From Hyposmocoma kahamanoa (taxonomy: Eukaryota; Arthropoda; Insecta; Lepidoptera; Cosmopterigidae): 64,000 bases of DNA. The notes below the pieces were generated by a model. The model had not been told where the DNA came from and made no database searches. It saw only the letters and a program-made list of their open reading frames with translations. Below, one piece after another: positions 1 to 9,529 of the stretch (position 1 is its first letter; each line of letters starts with the position of its first letter). The stretch lies in assembly GCF_003589595.1 (NCBI RefSeq), contig NW_020653718.1, positions 3,262,291 through 3,326,290 of the forward strand. The letters run 5' to 3'. Made by a program: the position numbers and the translations under genes.

Positions 1-23
1 GGTCTTAGGGTCTTAGGGTCTTA
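1..23. repeat. 8-bp tandem repeat abutting a MITE end
   Basis: Three copies of an 8-bp unit (GTCTTAGG in one phase, TTAGGGTC in another) run into the left end of the MITE that follows. The unit equals the TTA target duplication plus the first five bases of the MITE terminus (GGGTC). It looks like slippage or repeated partial insertion at the MITE edge rather than telomeric TTAGG. The array may continue left of the window. Confidence 0.7.
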
Positions 24-198
24 GGGTCGTATTCCAAAACTCTACTCAATATTCAAGTCAGAACTTGAGTATTGCAGTGAGCACTGAAAATCACACTCAA
101 GTCCTTGCCATTAGAGTCGTATATCCAGTGCTTGAAATCATACTCAAGTCTGCTCAAATCCCGACTTGAGCATCGAGTACAGTTCTGGAATACGACCC
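24..198. mobile_element. PIF/Harbinger-like MITE with TTA target duplication
   Basis: A 175-bp element with terminal inverted repeats beginning GGGTCGTATTCCA; the two ends match over about 18 of 19 positions. It is flanked on both sides by TTA (21-23 and 199-201), the 3-bp target typical of PIF/Harbinger transposons, whose ends also often start with G runs. There is no coding capacity; the minus-strand reading frame here is a by-product of the repeat. The interior carries several ACTTGAGT-like words in both orientations, so the whole element may fold. The superfamily call rests on TSD and TIR only. Confidence 0.75.
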
Positions 199-201
199 TT
201 A

Positions 202-769
202 AAAGTTGATGATTTCGTTCGCGTGCATGAAAAAACTTGTATAATCTTTCTCTTAATGATTTACTGACATTTTCTATATAATATTGATATAAAGTCATTT
301 CTGGAGCTGTGTCGTCAGTACCACACCGAGAAGAGTTGACCGAAAGGGAAAAGAAATACAACAGCCGTAACCTTAGTGACACCGTCCGACTCGCCCCAAT
401 CACCTATATTGGGCCCAGCAATACCGACGACGTTGTTATACCTGTCATGGCTTTATGTACCACAAAGTCTGCCAATATTGTGGAGTATATACGGGTATAT
501 AATGCTACCCTGAGGGTCGAACAGTTGGTGTCCCGCCACAACACGAATTTTAATTAATTTGTGGTGAGAGTACTAATTCGACATCTGTCGCCCATCACAA
601 ATGAAGAGTTTTGGCGGAAAGGTGTCATCTACCCAAGTTTCCGAGGCCTACTACCTGAGACCCACGTTGCGTCACACGTCGCAGACAATACGTGTAAATA
701 ATAATTAGTAATTAATGTTTTATTGTATTATTATGCATTTATGGGTATTTGTAAAATAAAATAAAAAAT
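202..769. other. Unassigned stretch
   Basis: Holds an 82-codon plus-strand frame (309-557) with no recognisable domain, no repeat partner elsewhere in the window and no splice or promoter signal I could defend. I see no gene here. Confidence 0.5.
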
Positions 770-1010
770 AAAATAACGATCGATCTGGACTCGAACCAAC
801 GACTGTTTCGCCAAACCGGGACTAACGCTCCAACAACTCAGCTGCTGAAGTTAACAGGCCTTACGAATCTTTGTGAGCTTGCTGCAGACCTCTGTTTTTA
901 GTTTTAACGGCTCTTTTTGCCGTAACCTGTAAAATATATTTGAAAGTTTTATTTTTAAACAGCGAAGGTACTTTTACAGCTACCAGGCAGCGGCTTGTCG
1001 CTTTAATAAC
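770..1010 (-). mobile_element. tRNA-derived SINE, diverged relative of SINE-B
   Basis: On the minus strand, a B box (GGTTCGAGTCC) lies about 50 bp downstream of an A-box-like CAGCTGAGTTGTTGG. Further out are blocks resembling the SINE-B head, including the TAGCTGTAAAAGTACC-type word near 965-985. The order of blocks (tail, tRNA module, head with the GTACC/TTTACAGCTA motif) is that of SINE-B, but identity is low, so it is an older copy or a sister family. Confidence 0.6.
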
Positions 1011-1312
1011 TTTAAGTTAAGGTGCCATGAGTCTGTACGTTATTTATTTCTTTTATTTATTTCCAATAGCCATACTTATTTTATTGAATTTAATTGTGCT
1101 ACCGTGATACTTACTTATTACTTTATTACTACCATGGTCATTTTCTATTTAGTCTGAACTTTGATCTTCTTCTTTTTAGCGTGTCGCTTCTTTACGAAGG
1201 TTGACGACCGTCACGATTATCGTTATTTTTAAAAAACGACAGAGGAAAAGCTAAAATTGAACCAGTCCTCAGGGAAAACTCGGAGCCGACCACGTTGGAT
1301 TTTCCCGACGAA

Positions 1313-1515
1313 TAAGTCGTGTGCCTGGTAGTAAATGACACGCCAGTCCATAGCAGTTGCAGTACCTCTCAAAGCTTTAAGTCGCAAAGATCTAAGGGGC
1401 TCCCACTGCGCCCGTCACCCTGAGACATATGTGCCTGTAATTTCACCAGTAAATTTCTGCTTGGCGGTAGAACTGTGTAAGGTGGCATCACTTCTAATCC
1501 AGTCCCTATTGTCCT
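1313..1515 (-). mobile_element. Rep-A copy, 3' end missing, internal deletion
   Basis: Matches Rep-A from the GTGCGCCTGG block to the block before the 5' end. The segment around the conserved hairpin (AGTAATG/CATTACT) is deleted. Short frames across it are shadows of the repeat. Confidence 0.8.
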
Positions 1516-1525
1516 TCATTACGTG

Positions 1526-2020
1526 TGTTGTTTACGTCATACTTTGACGAAAAGACGTAAAATCAAATCAAGCGTAATTCAGCGCCAATAATAAGTTGCG
1601 TTTTATGGCGTGCGGTAAAACTAGGTAAAAACCGCGGGATCGCATTAAAGATATTGCGGGATCGGGATCAAAAGAGCCGAGGGTAATTCGCAGGTTGGCG
1701 TTTTATCACTGGACTGAGGCGCTCAATGTTTTTAATGAACCTATTTTGACAAAGGAGAGTTCTCTATATAAGCAAGTTTAAGTTTATTATTATCAGGGTT
1801 CGAAGTGATAATTATCATAATTGTCACGATAAACATCTTTATAATTACATATATCTTACGGCTGCGTTGAGGTTTTTCAAAAATCTCTCACTAGATGTCA
1901 CTAAGAACACATAGTAACTGGACCCGTGTTCTGTGTGTTCGATCTTATAACAAACTAGTGAAATATTTTCGTCAAAAAAGTTACATTTTCTTTTCTATGT
2001 GGTATACTATAATAACAATA
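1526..2020. other. AT-rich unassigned stretch
   Basis: No coding frame of note, no inverted repeat and no partner elsewhere in the window that I could see. Confidence 0.4.
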
Positions 2021-2024
2021 TTTT

Positions 2025-2172
2025 AACACTTAGCAAAAATTCCTTCGACCCGGCTGGATTCGAACCAGCGTCTTCTCTCTCTCTAGCAAACCGTGCCAGA
2101 CGTTATGCCAACTAAGCAACGGATCGAGGGATTTTTTTCTAAGTGTTCGATTTTTGTATTAATAATTATAAG
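2025..2172. mobile_element. SINE-B copy with inverted tail (tRNA module between inverted repeats)
   Basis: The tRNA-like module lies on the minus strand (about 2046-2123), with B-box GGTTCGAATCC and A-box region GCTTAGTTGG in reverse. The 3' tail block precedes it in the minus orientation (2025-2045). Directly after the module the same tail block appears in plus orientation (about 2124-2172, ending AATAATTATAAG). The two tail copies are inverted repeats around the module. The junction falls at CGGATCGA, a word shared by module edge and tail, which points to a twin-priming or template-switch insertion. Confidence 0.7.
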
Positions 2173-2387
2173 AAAATACTTAATGGAGGAATTGCACAAA
2201 AAATAATTTAATGTCATGGTGGTGAAAAAATTTAATTAAAATATTTCAGATAAGTAATTCAGATGCCACTGGCACTGACGAGTGATTAGCCAGTGTGGCA
2301 CTTTTACTTGATTTAAGACAAATGTATGCTTGTGCATTTATTTTCAAGTAGTGCGGACTGTTTTTGTTTATTTTAATTTTATAATGC

Positions 2388-2661
2388 GTACCGTGCGCTC
2401 GGTGGCAAGCGACAACATCATATGGAGAGGTCCATATCAACCACTCAGAGCTTTAAATCGAAAAGATCTCAGGGGCACTGTCAAAGCACCAGTCACCCTA
2501 GTACGGTTGTTGTTACGACTCATGTGCCTGTAATTTCACCAGCACCCTTTACTTCCCCTTCAAAACCGGAACGCAGTAATGGTCACATTACCGTTTGGCG
2601 GCAGAAGTAGGTAAGATGGCAGAACTTGCCTGGACGAACTCTTTCACAATAAGCTCCTACG
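2388..2661 (-). mobile_element. Rep-A copy, near full length
   Basis: Recognisable from the GTGCGCCTGG-type block through the 5' terminus (CTTTCACAA..AGCTCC). The internal hairpin word is kept as AGTAATG-GTCA-CATTACC. Confidence 0.85.
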
Positions 2662-2682
2662 GTTTTCCCAAAAGCTACAATT

Positions 2683-2720
2683 TAGGACAAGGCTAGAGTG
2701 AATAGGCATTTAATTCTTGC
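2683..2720 (+). pseudogene. Short LINE ORF2 C-terminal scrap
   Basis: One frame reads KARVNRHLILAS, which matches the end of the LINE ORF2 seen more fully at 57937-58236 (GRVKRHYLG). Only this terminal piece survives, directly beside the 5' end of a Rep-A copy. Too short for clade assignment. Confidence 0.4.
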
Positions 2721-2769
2721 TTCTTATTATTTGGAAATGCGTTACGTGAGCGGTTATGTGAGGCCCCGT

Positions 2770-3395
2770 TCCCGTATACCCTTTAAAACCGAGTAGTTAA
2801 CTTCACAGCCATAGGAAGCACCCAAGAATCCGCATACTACGTGGACGTCTCGGCGGATGGCCTTTGGAGGCTTGGTGGTAAGGGGGGGGGACGTCCTCGA
2901 ATTCTCCTTCAATGAGACTACGCTCTCGGAAATAGAGACTAACACCTTTCGCTCGAACTAGCGACTAAAAATAAAAAAAGGTAGTATGTTTGAGAACCAG
3001 TGTTCATATGATAGAGGTCTAGATGGAACTAGTTTGATATAAGTCGACGAGTGTTACGCCCCGCGGCGTCGCCTCTGTTACTTAGTAACTTGCTAACATG
3101 TAACTTAACTTGACTTATAACTGGCCAAGAGATTACTTAGATAACAGCCAGAATGCTTTTTAATGAACTGATAATGTAATGTTGCAGTTTTTTACGACTT
3201 TAATGTTAAAGGGTGGATTGCATGAGATTTACTTAGTTGCCTCACATAATTTCCTTACGTACGTGTATAGGACCTAATATTACTTAAAACCGATATATAA
3301 TAGTTAAAAACATAGTTTTCAGATACAAAATATCATTCCTACTCTCACGAACATGAAAAGCATTTCCCACGTTTTTACTTCTACTTATTTACACA
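2770..3395. other. Unassigned stretch
   Basis: The part up to about 2950 is GC-richer, with a run of nine G, and carries a 63-codon minus frame without a recognisable domain. The rest is AT-rich and holds nothing I can name. Confidence 0.4.
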
Positions 3396-3400
3396 AATAC

Positions 3401-3438
3401 CACCATGGTCCAGTGGTTTGTACACTGGTTTCATGGTG
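3401..3438. repeat. Stem-loop at the edge of a LINE-like 3' UTR
   Basis: Two nested perfect stems: CACCATG (3401-3407) pairs with CATGGTG (3432-3438), and CCAGTG (3410-3415) pairs with CACTGG (3423-3428). The loop is short. It adjoins the 3' UTR-like repeat that follows. Confidence 0.6.
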
Positions 3439-3439
3439 T

Positions 3440-3720
3440 CGCCATCTGTAATATCCCAGCCGATTCCCAGCCGTAAAACATAAATAAATAATTACGAAAC
3501 AAACACACAAACAAACACAAAAGAAAAATGTATATATGTACAAAAATTTTATAAAATTAAAACAGGAACTATTCACACAGATAATAAAAAGAACACTAAA
3601 TATTGAGATACTTTGTGTGGTGCCAGGCGCGGGTAACAAAAGGGTCACAAACTCAGTATTTGCTGGAAAACGCGACGCGTTCCCAGCACTGATTTTCAGT
3701 TAAGACCCTAAGTGAGGTCA
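3440..3720 (-). repeat. LINE-like 3' UTR repeat, copy 1
   Basis: Shares ordered blocks with 35335-35500: a GTGTGGTGCCAG-type block, a GGGTCAC..TCAGTATTTGC block, then GGAAAACG. Both are followed to the left by an AT-rich tail. Read on the minus strand it looks like a non-LTR retrotransposon 3' UTR with a low-complexity tail. No coding part is attached. Confidence 0.5.
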
Positions 3721-3958
3721 CGGATCAACATATGCAAGCATACTTAGGTACTTGAAAATAACAATAAAATAATTATATATATGTACATATTAAACTGTCA
3801 CAGATGTGTGTGAGTATGGGTGTGTGTGTTGTGTATGTTTAAATACTTCCAAATAATGTATCTATAACTATGAAAATACATTATAGTTACATCAAGCAAC
3901 TAATAAATTATATAACAAATGTGTATAAAAAGTATAAATAAATAGGCGCTGGAAAAAG

Positions 3959-4800
3959 TTAGCAGAATTCCTTTTGATTTTCCAGCAGGAGAGCCTTAAG
4001 CTTGCGCTTAAAAGCATTCCTACTAGAAGTGTCACGAAGAGGAGGGGGTAGATCATTCCAGCACATGGATGACGCAAACCTGAAACTTCCTCTGAAAGCT
4101 GCTATGCGGTGAGCAGGAACGATAGCCCGAACCTTGTATTTAAAACAGTTTTGAGACCAACGAAGTTTGCGATAGAGATACTCAGGTATCTCGGTTCTCA
4201 CTACACCAAACAGCGACATAGAGAGATGTAGCTGCCGACGAGCAGTCATGTTTAATAGGCTTGCAGCATTCAAAAACGGGGTGATATGGGATCTAGGAGG
4301 CACCCGAAAGCAAAAGCGTGTGCATGCGTTCTGTACACGTTTTATCAACTTCTTAGACCTATTAAAATACAATCACTATATACTACTTCACAATAATTTA
4401 AACGCGACAATATCAGTGATTCACAAAGGTGTACACGCAAATTAACGCTAAGGTAATCACGTGATACAACAACAATTTGAGTCGATAAAAACAGTTACCC
4501 GTCACATTGAGGATGTGCTCCTCAAAACGAAGTTCACTGTCCATCAGCATTCCTAGGTTAGGTTTCTGACCCTATTGACCCGTTCTATTGGTTCACTAAT
4601 AATCGCAATATTTCTGGAAACAAGGGCTTCCAGTGTATTATGGATTTGACTCTTTGTTCCAAGCGCCATGTACTTAGACTTATACGGATTCAGTACTAGA
4701 CAGTTCCTATCAGATCATGCCGCTATACGATCTAGATCAGCATTGATGTTATTGACTGAAGCAATAGTATCAGATGGCTTACCCGATATGTATAGCTGCA
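3959..4800 (-). pseudogene. LINE ORF2 fragment: RT C-terminal part and downstream domain, decayed
   Basis: The C-terminal 137 residues (4372 down to 3959) form one open frame. It contains LIKRVQNACTRFCFRVPPRS near the start and CWNDLPPPLRDTSSRNAFKR near the end, the pattern that closes non-LTR retrotransposon ORF2 proteins of the jockey/CR1 kind. Upstream on the same strand, 4797 to about 4500 translates to LYISGKPSDTIASVNNINAD, then NCLVLNPYKSKYMALGTK, then RNLGMLMDSELRFEEHI: the segment just after the RT catalytic region. An in-frame stop and at least one frameshift break it between these parts, so it is inactive. The 5' part, including the RT catalytic motif, is absent; the left partner is a Rep-A copy. 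The family assignment is by motif memory. Confidence 0.85.
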
Positions 4801-4802
4801 AA

Positions 4803-5030
4803 TGCACCTGGTAGTAAACTACACGCCCGTACTTAACAGTTGCAATGCCACTCTCAGCTTTAAATCACAAAGATCTGGGAGGCACTGCCGCTGCGCCTGT
4901 CACCCTAAGACATAATTTGACAAGTCCCATGTGCTTGTTATTTCACCAGCACTCTTACCCTTCAAAACCGGAACGCAGTAATGCTCACATTACTGCTTAG
5001 CGGCAGAAATAGGTAAGGTGGCAGTAGCCC
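4803..5030 (-). mobile_element. Rep-A copy, 3' end missing
   Basis: Starts abruptly at the GCACCTGGTAG block directly against the LINE fragment, so the A-rich 3' end is lost. The internal hairpin is intact (AGTAATG-CTCA-CATTACT). Confidence 0.85.
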
Positions 5031-5039
5031 TGACCGCCC

Positions 5040-5740
5040 GTTCCCTCAGGCGAGCAACAACCCCCATTCTTATTAAAGTCATACTTATATAGAATTGCAC
5101 ACTACATTAACAACGTCACTTTCTAAAGTCTCATCCACACTAACTGGCGTACCTAACACTGTTTTCCATGACCGCAGACTGGTTCGAAAAATGTCAAGGA
5201 AAAATTCGTCGTAAGGCGAGCCATTTCAAAGGCGCCCCTATATTTTAGGAGGTGAGATATGGGGTAAGTCCCCTCGCGTCCCGCAACCCGCGCGCTGACA
5301 TTTAATATGTGTAAAATAAGAACAGGCGGAGAAAATCTCACGCAGATCCGTCGTCGACAAGCGCCCGATGGCGACAGACGAGGCAGCGGGCGGAGCGGCA
5401 AATTTTCAAATTTTGGGATAAATGTGAATTTAATAACTATAGGGTTTCAGTTGAAAGCCAAAATTTAGCAGATTCTCTGTAGTACTCAAAGAGAAATATC
5501 TCCATAGGTATAAAAATTATGTGCAAAACTATTTATTTTAGTCTGTTTTCAGGATTTTATATGACCGAGTAAAGTAATCCTATCGTGTAACGAATTACCA
5601 CATTCTTTAGACAACATCCTTAGGTCTATCCTACCTATATTTTGTCGTAGTTCTTGAATAGTAAATACATAAACCATTTGATCTCGCAAAACAGTTTTTC
5701 CTGCTTCTCCTCCGATGACTCGCTTTAAATACTTTAGCTT
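5040..5740. other. Unassigned stretch with a GC-rich patch
   Basis: Positions about 5210-5400 are distinctly GC- and CpG-rich compared with the surroundings and give an 82-codon minus frame of low complexity. It could be part of a repeat promoter. I find no partner copy in the window and no gene. Confidence 0.4.
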
Positions 5741-6080
5741 AATTTTTTATTGAATTGGATATTCAATTATTTTTTATGTGAAATTACTCTACTAGTTTGT
5801 TATAATTATTAATACAAAGATCGAACACTCAGAAAAAATTCCTTCGATCCGGCCGGATTCGAACCGACGCGTCTTCTAGTAAACTGCGCCAGACGCTATA
5901 CCAACTAAACCACGGAACGAACCAGCGGACCTCACGAATTTTTCTATGTGCTTGCGCTGTGTCTTTGTATTTGCGACTTTAAGCCGTAGCGCCATCTATG
6001 AGAAATCTATGATATTTCGTCGCCCAGTTAGATAGCTTTCCAGCTATCAGCCCCGGCTAGAGATGTCGCTATTCATAGAA
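5741..6080 (-). mobile_element. SINE-B, near-complete copy
   Basis: Read on the minus strand the order is: head (TAGCGACATCTCT, AGCTGGAAAGC, ATAGATTTCTCATAGATGGC, GTCGCAAATACAAAGACAC), then a tRNA-like module (A box GTGGTTTAGTTGG; B box GGTTCGAATCC), then a tail (GATCGAAGGAATTTTTTCTG, then TTTGTATTAATAATTATAA). Unusually for a SINE, about 150 bp of head sequence lies upstream of the tRNA module. The extra block beyond the tail (CTAGTAGAGTAATTTCAC and an ATTGAATATC word) is shared only by some copies and may belong to a host repeat. Confidence 0.8.
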
Positions 6081-6170
6081 TTTTAAATTTTTAATAAATT
6101 GATATTCATTTTTTTTTTGTCAAATTACTCCACTAGTTTGTTATAATTATTAATACAAAGATCGAGAACT
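6081..6170 (-). repeat. Second SINE-B tail block in direct orientation
   Basis: Immediately after the head of the preceding SINE-B, the tail-side block (TTGATATTCA through TTTGTATTAATAATTATAAC on the minus strand) begins again in the same orientation and stops at the GATCG word. This gives a partial tandem, as also at 7953-7990. Confidence 0.65.
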
Positions 6171-6529
6171 CTCGCGGTAGTTTTCAATTTAAAAAAGCTC
6201 TGGATAACAGTATATTGTACTAAACGTTCAAATAGAAAACGGTTCAATTCTATTTCATATTACAAAACGGTGGCACCACGATGACGTGCAAGTTGAAACC
6301 GACTTTAGCAAATCGATTACGAAACGTGTTGCAGTCTTGTAGTACCTTAAACAGAAAGGACAGGCGGAAAATTGCAAAGTCTGTCGGTAGCACCTCGTGA
6401 TTTAACAGATCAGAGATCAGACAGAGGCGGACTGTAATAGGTTAACAATACGCGCGGGAGTCACAGAAGACTGTACCATCTCCATTATCAGGAACGGTCA
6501 CAAACTGAAGACACACATTATTTGAGCTT

Positions 6530-6620
6530 TGAGTGTCGATGATCTCGATGGTTTGTACTGTGAGCGTTGGATGAAGAGGTCCCGGATTCGATTCCCGGTA
6601 AGGCCTATTTGGCAAATAAA
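6530..6620 (+). mobile_element. tRNA-derived SINE remnant
   Basis: Contains GGATTCGATTCCCGG, a good pol III B box with T-stem partner, preceded by a GAGCGTTGGATGAAGAGGTC stretch in the place of the anticodon region. The A box is poorly preserved. Only the tRNA-like part is recognisable. Confidence 0.45.
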
Positions 6621-6624
6621 CTTC

Positions 6625-7230
6625 TAAATTGGTTCTACGTAATTTTATGTTAAAAACATTTTTTTTTGTGCTGGTCTGCTCCTCTCTCCTTTCCTTGGCA
6701 TTGCGTGTCCGACGCGGTCCATAATATTCGTCTTTTCTGTGTGATTAAAATCTCATTTTATACCTTATGGTTTTGCAATTAAATATAGAGTATTGAGTAC
6801 GTATTATTGTTATTATTATTTCCGCGTCCCGGTGCAATAAATCCAAACTTGGTGCATTCTCGAAAATCCAGGAAGAAACGAGACTTCCGAGACTAAATCA
6901 AAAGTGGATTTCCATATTTAAAAGGGCATTTAAACAGCCAAAACATGGTAATTTAATAAAGTCCTTTTTAATTATAGTTATTTTTTCGCTTTTACTCTGT
7001 TTCTTATGTAAAAACGTAAAAAACAGTAGACGTTTAAAATAATTTCAGATAGAGAAAGCCTTGTTTTATTACTATCATTCTTAAATCGTCATAGATTATG
7101 CTAAGTTCCACAATATAATAAGTACATACAGTGTTGCCACGTCCAAATAAACAAAATAAAATGGTACTCATTCATTAGCAGGTACATTTTTAATTCTATT
7201 TAATTAAGTAACTTACATCTCAGTCTCGAA
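6625..7230. other. AT-rich unassigned stretch
   Basis: No gene-like frame. The last 20 bp lead into the duplicated F repeat. Confidence 0.4.
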
Positions 7231-7232
7231 AA

Positions 7233-7920
7233 CGCCAAAAAATTGTTGAGACTCCCGAAATTTTCGAGATTCCCGAGATTAAAACAACACCATACAACAC
7301 TAGTTCATGACTATAATTTTATATAGTACCAAGCGACGGGACGAACCAAGCCAAGGTGGTGGTAAGCGACACGTCAGTTTATGACCCAGCAGCTTGCACT
7401 GTTGGCACTAGACGAGGGAATTTCGTAGTTAGAGTTTCGTATTAGATCGAACATGCTAATATTTTACACCATTCTTGCTCTATTTTTGATTTTTGACTTC
7501 AGTGCATATAAAGTTAAATTTATACAATAGCATAAACAAACATGTTTACAATTGTGAAAACGCTGGTTACATAAAAGTTAACAGTAACTAAAATAAATGA
7601 GTATAATTAAATTTTTATTGAATTGATATTCAATTATTTTTTTGTGAAATTACTCCACTAGTTTGTTATAATTATTAATACAAAGATCGAACACTCAGAA
7701 AAAATTCCTTCGATCCGGTCGGATTCGAACCGACGTCTTCTTGCATACCGTGCCAGACGCTATACCAACTAAGCCACGGAACGAACCAACGGACCTCACG
7801 AATTTTTCTATGTGCTTGCGTCGTGTCTTTGTACTTAGTCTTTCAACGACTTTTTAGTCGTAGCGCTATCTATGAGAAATCTATTGCAGATTTATCACCC
7901 AGTTAGTACCTTTACAGCTA
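7233..7920. repeat. Long direct duplication, copy 1 (partner 54534-55221)
   Basis: 688 bp that reappears at 54534-55221 in the same orientation with a constant offset of 47301, so there is no net insertion or deletion. By eye I count nine substitutions. The unit holds an F-repeat segment (7233 to about 7316), a decayed Rep-A 3' piece (7317-7408), about 190 bp of unassigned sequence and a SINE-B copy. Confidence 0.9.
7317..7408 (-). mobile_element. Decayed Rep-A 3' fragment inside the duplication
   Basis: AGTACCAAGCGACGGGACGA and the GGTGGTAAGCGACACG words match the Rep-A 3' end. The rest is lost. The same fragment is at 54618-54709. Confidence 0.65.
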
Positions 7921-7945
7921 CTCCTGGCGAGAGATGTCGCTATTC
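7606..7945 (-). mobile_element. SINE-B, full copy
   Basis: All blocks are present: head with GACATCTCTCGCCAGGAG and the TAGCTGTAAAGGTAC motif, tRNA-like module with TGGCTTAGTTGG and GGTTCGAATCC, and tail. Its last 190 bp carry eight of the nine differences from the partner copy at 55 kb. Confidence 0.85.
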
Positions 7946-7952
7946 ACTGTGT

Positions 7953-7990
7953 TAATTAAATTTTTATTGAATTGATATTCAATTATTTAT
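7953..7990 (-). repeat. Repeated SINE-B outer block, direct
   Basis: AATTAAATTTTTATTGAATT and the following ATATTCAATTATTT repeat the start of the preceding SINE-B copy directly after its head end. Confidence 0.6.
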
Positions 7991-8108
7991 TAAATGAGTA
8001 TAGTTAGTGCCCGGCTAAACCAAAGTATACAAAGTTGAGGTCGTATTGTCTGTATTTACAATCTGCATCGAAAACTGATTATAAAACTAGACAAAGTGTA
8101 ACATGGTC

Positions 8109-8290
8109 AGTAGCAGTAGAGCCCCTTGCAAAAGAGTTCGTCAGGGAATTACTGCCAGTTTACCTACTTCTACCCCCAGGCGGTAATGTGAGCATTACTA
8201 TATATCGGTTTTGAAGGGCGCTGGTGAAATTATAGGCACATGGGACTTGTCAACTTATGTCTCAAGGTGACGGGCGCAGTGGTTTTGTCC
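8109..8290 (+). mobile_element. Rep-A copy, 5' part
   Basis: Starts at the usual 5' terminus (TAGCAGTAGAG) and ends after the GACGGGCGCAGTGG block, so the 3' third is missing. Confidence 0.85.
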
Positions 8291-8294
8291 CGAA

Positions 8295-9275
8295 AAGAAT
8301 GAGTAAGAAATTTTACGGGTCTTTGTAAATAAACATAAGAAGAATAACAAAATTTCCGTTCACGTATTCCTTTGGACCGGCTTACACGAGATGTCCGAGT
8401 CGAACGGCTGCAATTACTTCTAATATGTGCTCACGACAATCATAACGTGGAGCCTATCATGATCTCATTACACTTTTCTATGTAATTACCCACTAGTTAT
8501 AGTCTACAATTCTAAATAAACTAACAAACATGGCCTTTAACGAACCATTACACTGAGCTAGGTGCACGGAAGTGTGGTAGCCAAGTTTGAGCTAAACGGA
8601 CAGGTCCTCTTCGTTTTTCCCACTCACAAAATCGTCTACCTCAAAGTGAAAAAGAAAGACATAATGACATAAATTATATATTCATAATTCTCATTACATA
8701 TCAATTAAGTACTTTAAGTATGGAATGTTAAATAAACAAAAGTATTAAATTGTATCAATCCTAAACTAATAATAAAGTTTTTATCTGTCTAATAAAGAAA
8801 AATGGTCAAAATAACATTGTTTAAAATAAAAAAAAGCAGATAAATAAAAAAAGCGCGCTGGATTAGCCATATTTTTGGCCTAAAGCGAAAGGAAGCCGGC
8901 GTGGCACTGTGACATCGTCAGACAGGTTGTTATAGATGCGACGGCTCAACCCATGAATGATCCGCGTCACGTTCTCTAGCCAGAGAGGATCGCCTCGGAC
9001 TTCAAGCGTATTGAAAATGAACTATTTTTCGCGTGTATTTATTTTTTCCGACAAGTTTCGAGCCTTTTACAAGTCTTGTGGTTGAAATTGACTACCAGGG
9101 CAGTATAAGCAATTTAGATCCGAAAAAAATTTTTTTTTACTACCAATATGAAGCAATTGGGTAAACCTAAAATTTTGATATTTTAGACATAGAATACAGC
9201 ACAGGAACGAGTGTTTGTCTTTTTTACAAGCTTTAGCCGCAGATCTTATATCCTATATCTACTCTATTACTATTA
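8295..9275. other. Unassigned stretch
   Basis: AT-rich with a GC-richer patch near 8870-9005. No supported gene, RNA or repeat. Confidence 0.4.
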
Positions 9276-9279
9276 AGAC

Positions 9280-9522
9280 GTGTTACCACATAATCTTAAT
9301 CTACTTTGGCACACTTGGACGTCTTTAAATAGACTACGGACCCAAGTCGACCGAAGCAAGGAGAGCATGCACAGGTGGGATTCTCTGAGAGCGCATGTAT
9401 TTGTGGTGTCCCTCCCCATGTCACATATTTTGTCTTGTCCTGCGTGCCCCTACACCTGCATAGGCGAGGACCTGTACAACGCCACTGATAATGCTATGTT
9501 AGTCGCTGAATACTGGTCCTAG
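9280..9522 (+). pseudogene. LINE ORF2 C-terminal fragment (type with terminal CPACPYTC motif)
   Basis: The 80-residue frame carries LNRLRTQVDRSKESMHRW, the basic segment before a Cys-rich terminal motif in some non-LTR ORF2 proteins, then CPACPYTCIGEDLYNATDNA and a terminal EYWS. A second, shorter copy of the same end lies at 19185-19312, which supports a repeated element. The region between the basic segment and the Cys motif has lost the usual second Cys pair. The rest of the element is missing on the left. Confidence 0.7.
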
Positions 9523-9529
9523 CAAGCGT

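Noticed and set aside
1..23. Telomeric TTAGG array
   Set aside because: The period is 8, not 5, and the unit equals MITE target site plus terminus.
309..557. 82-codon plus frame as a possible gene
   Set aside because: No domain, no conserved pattern and no transcription or splice evidence; length is within chance expectation.
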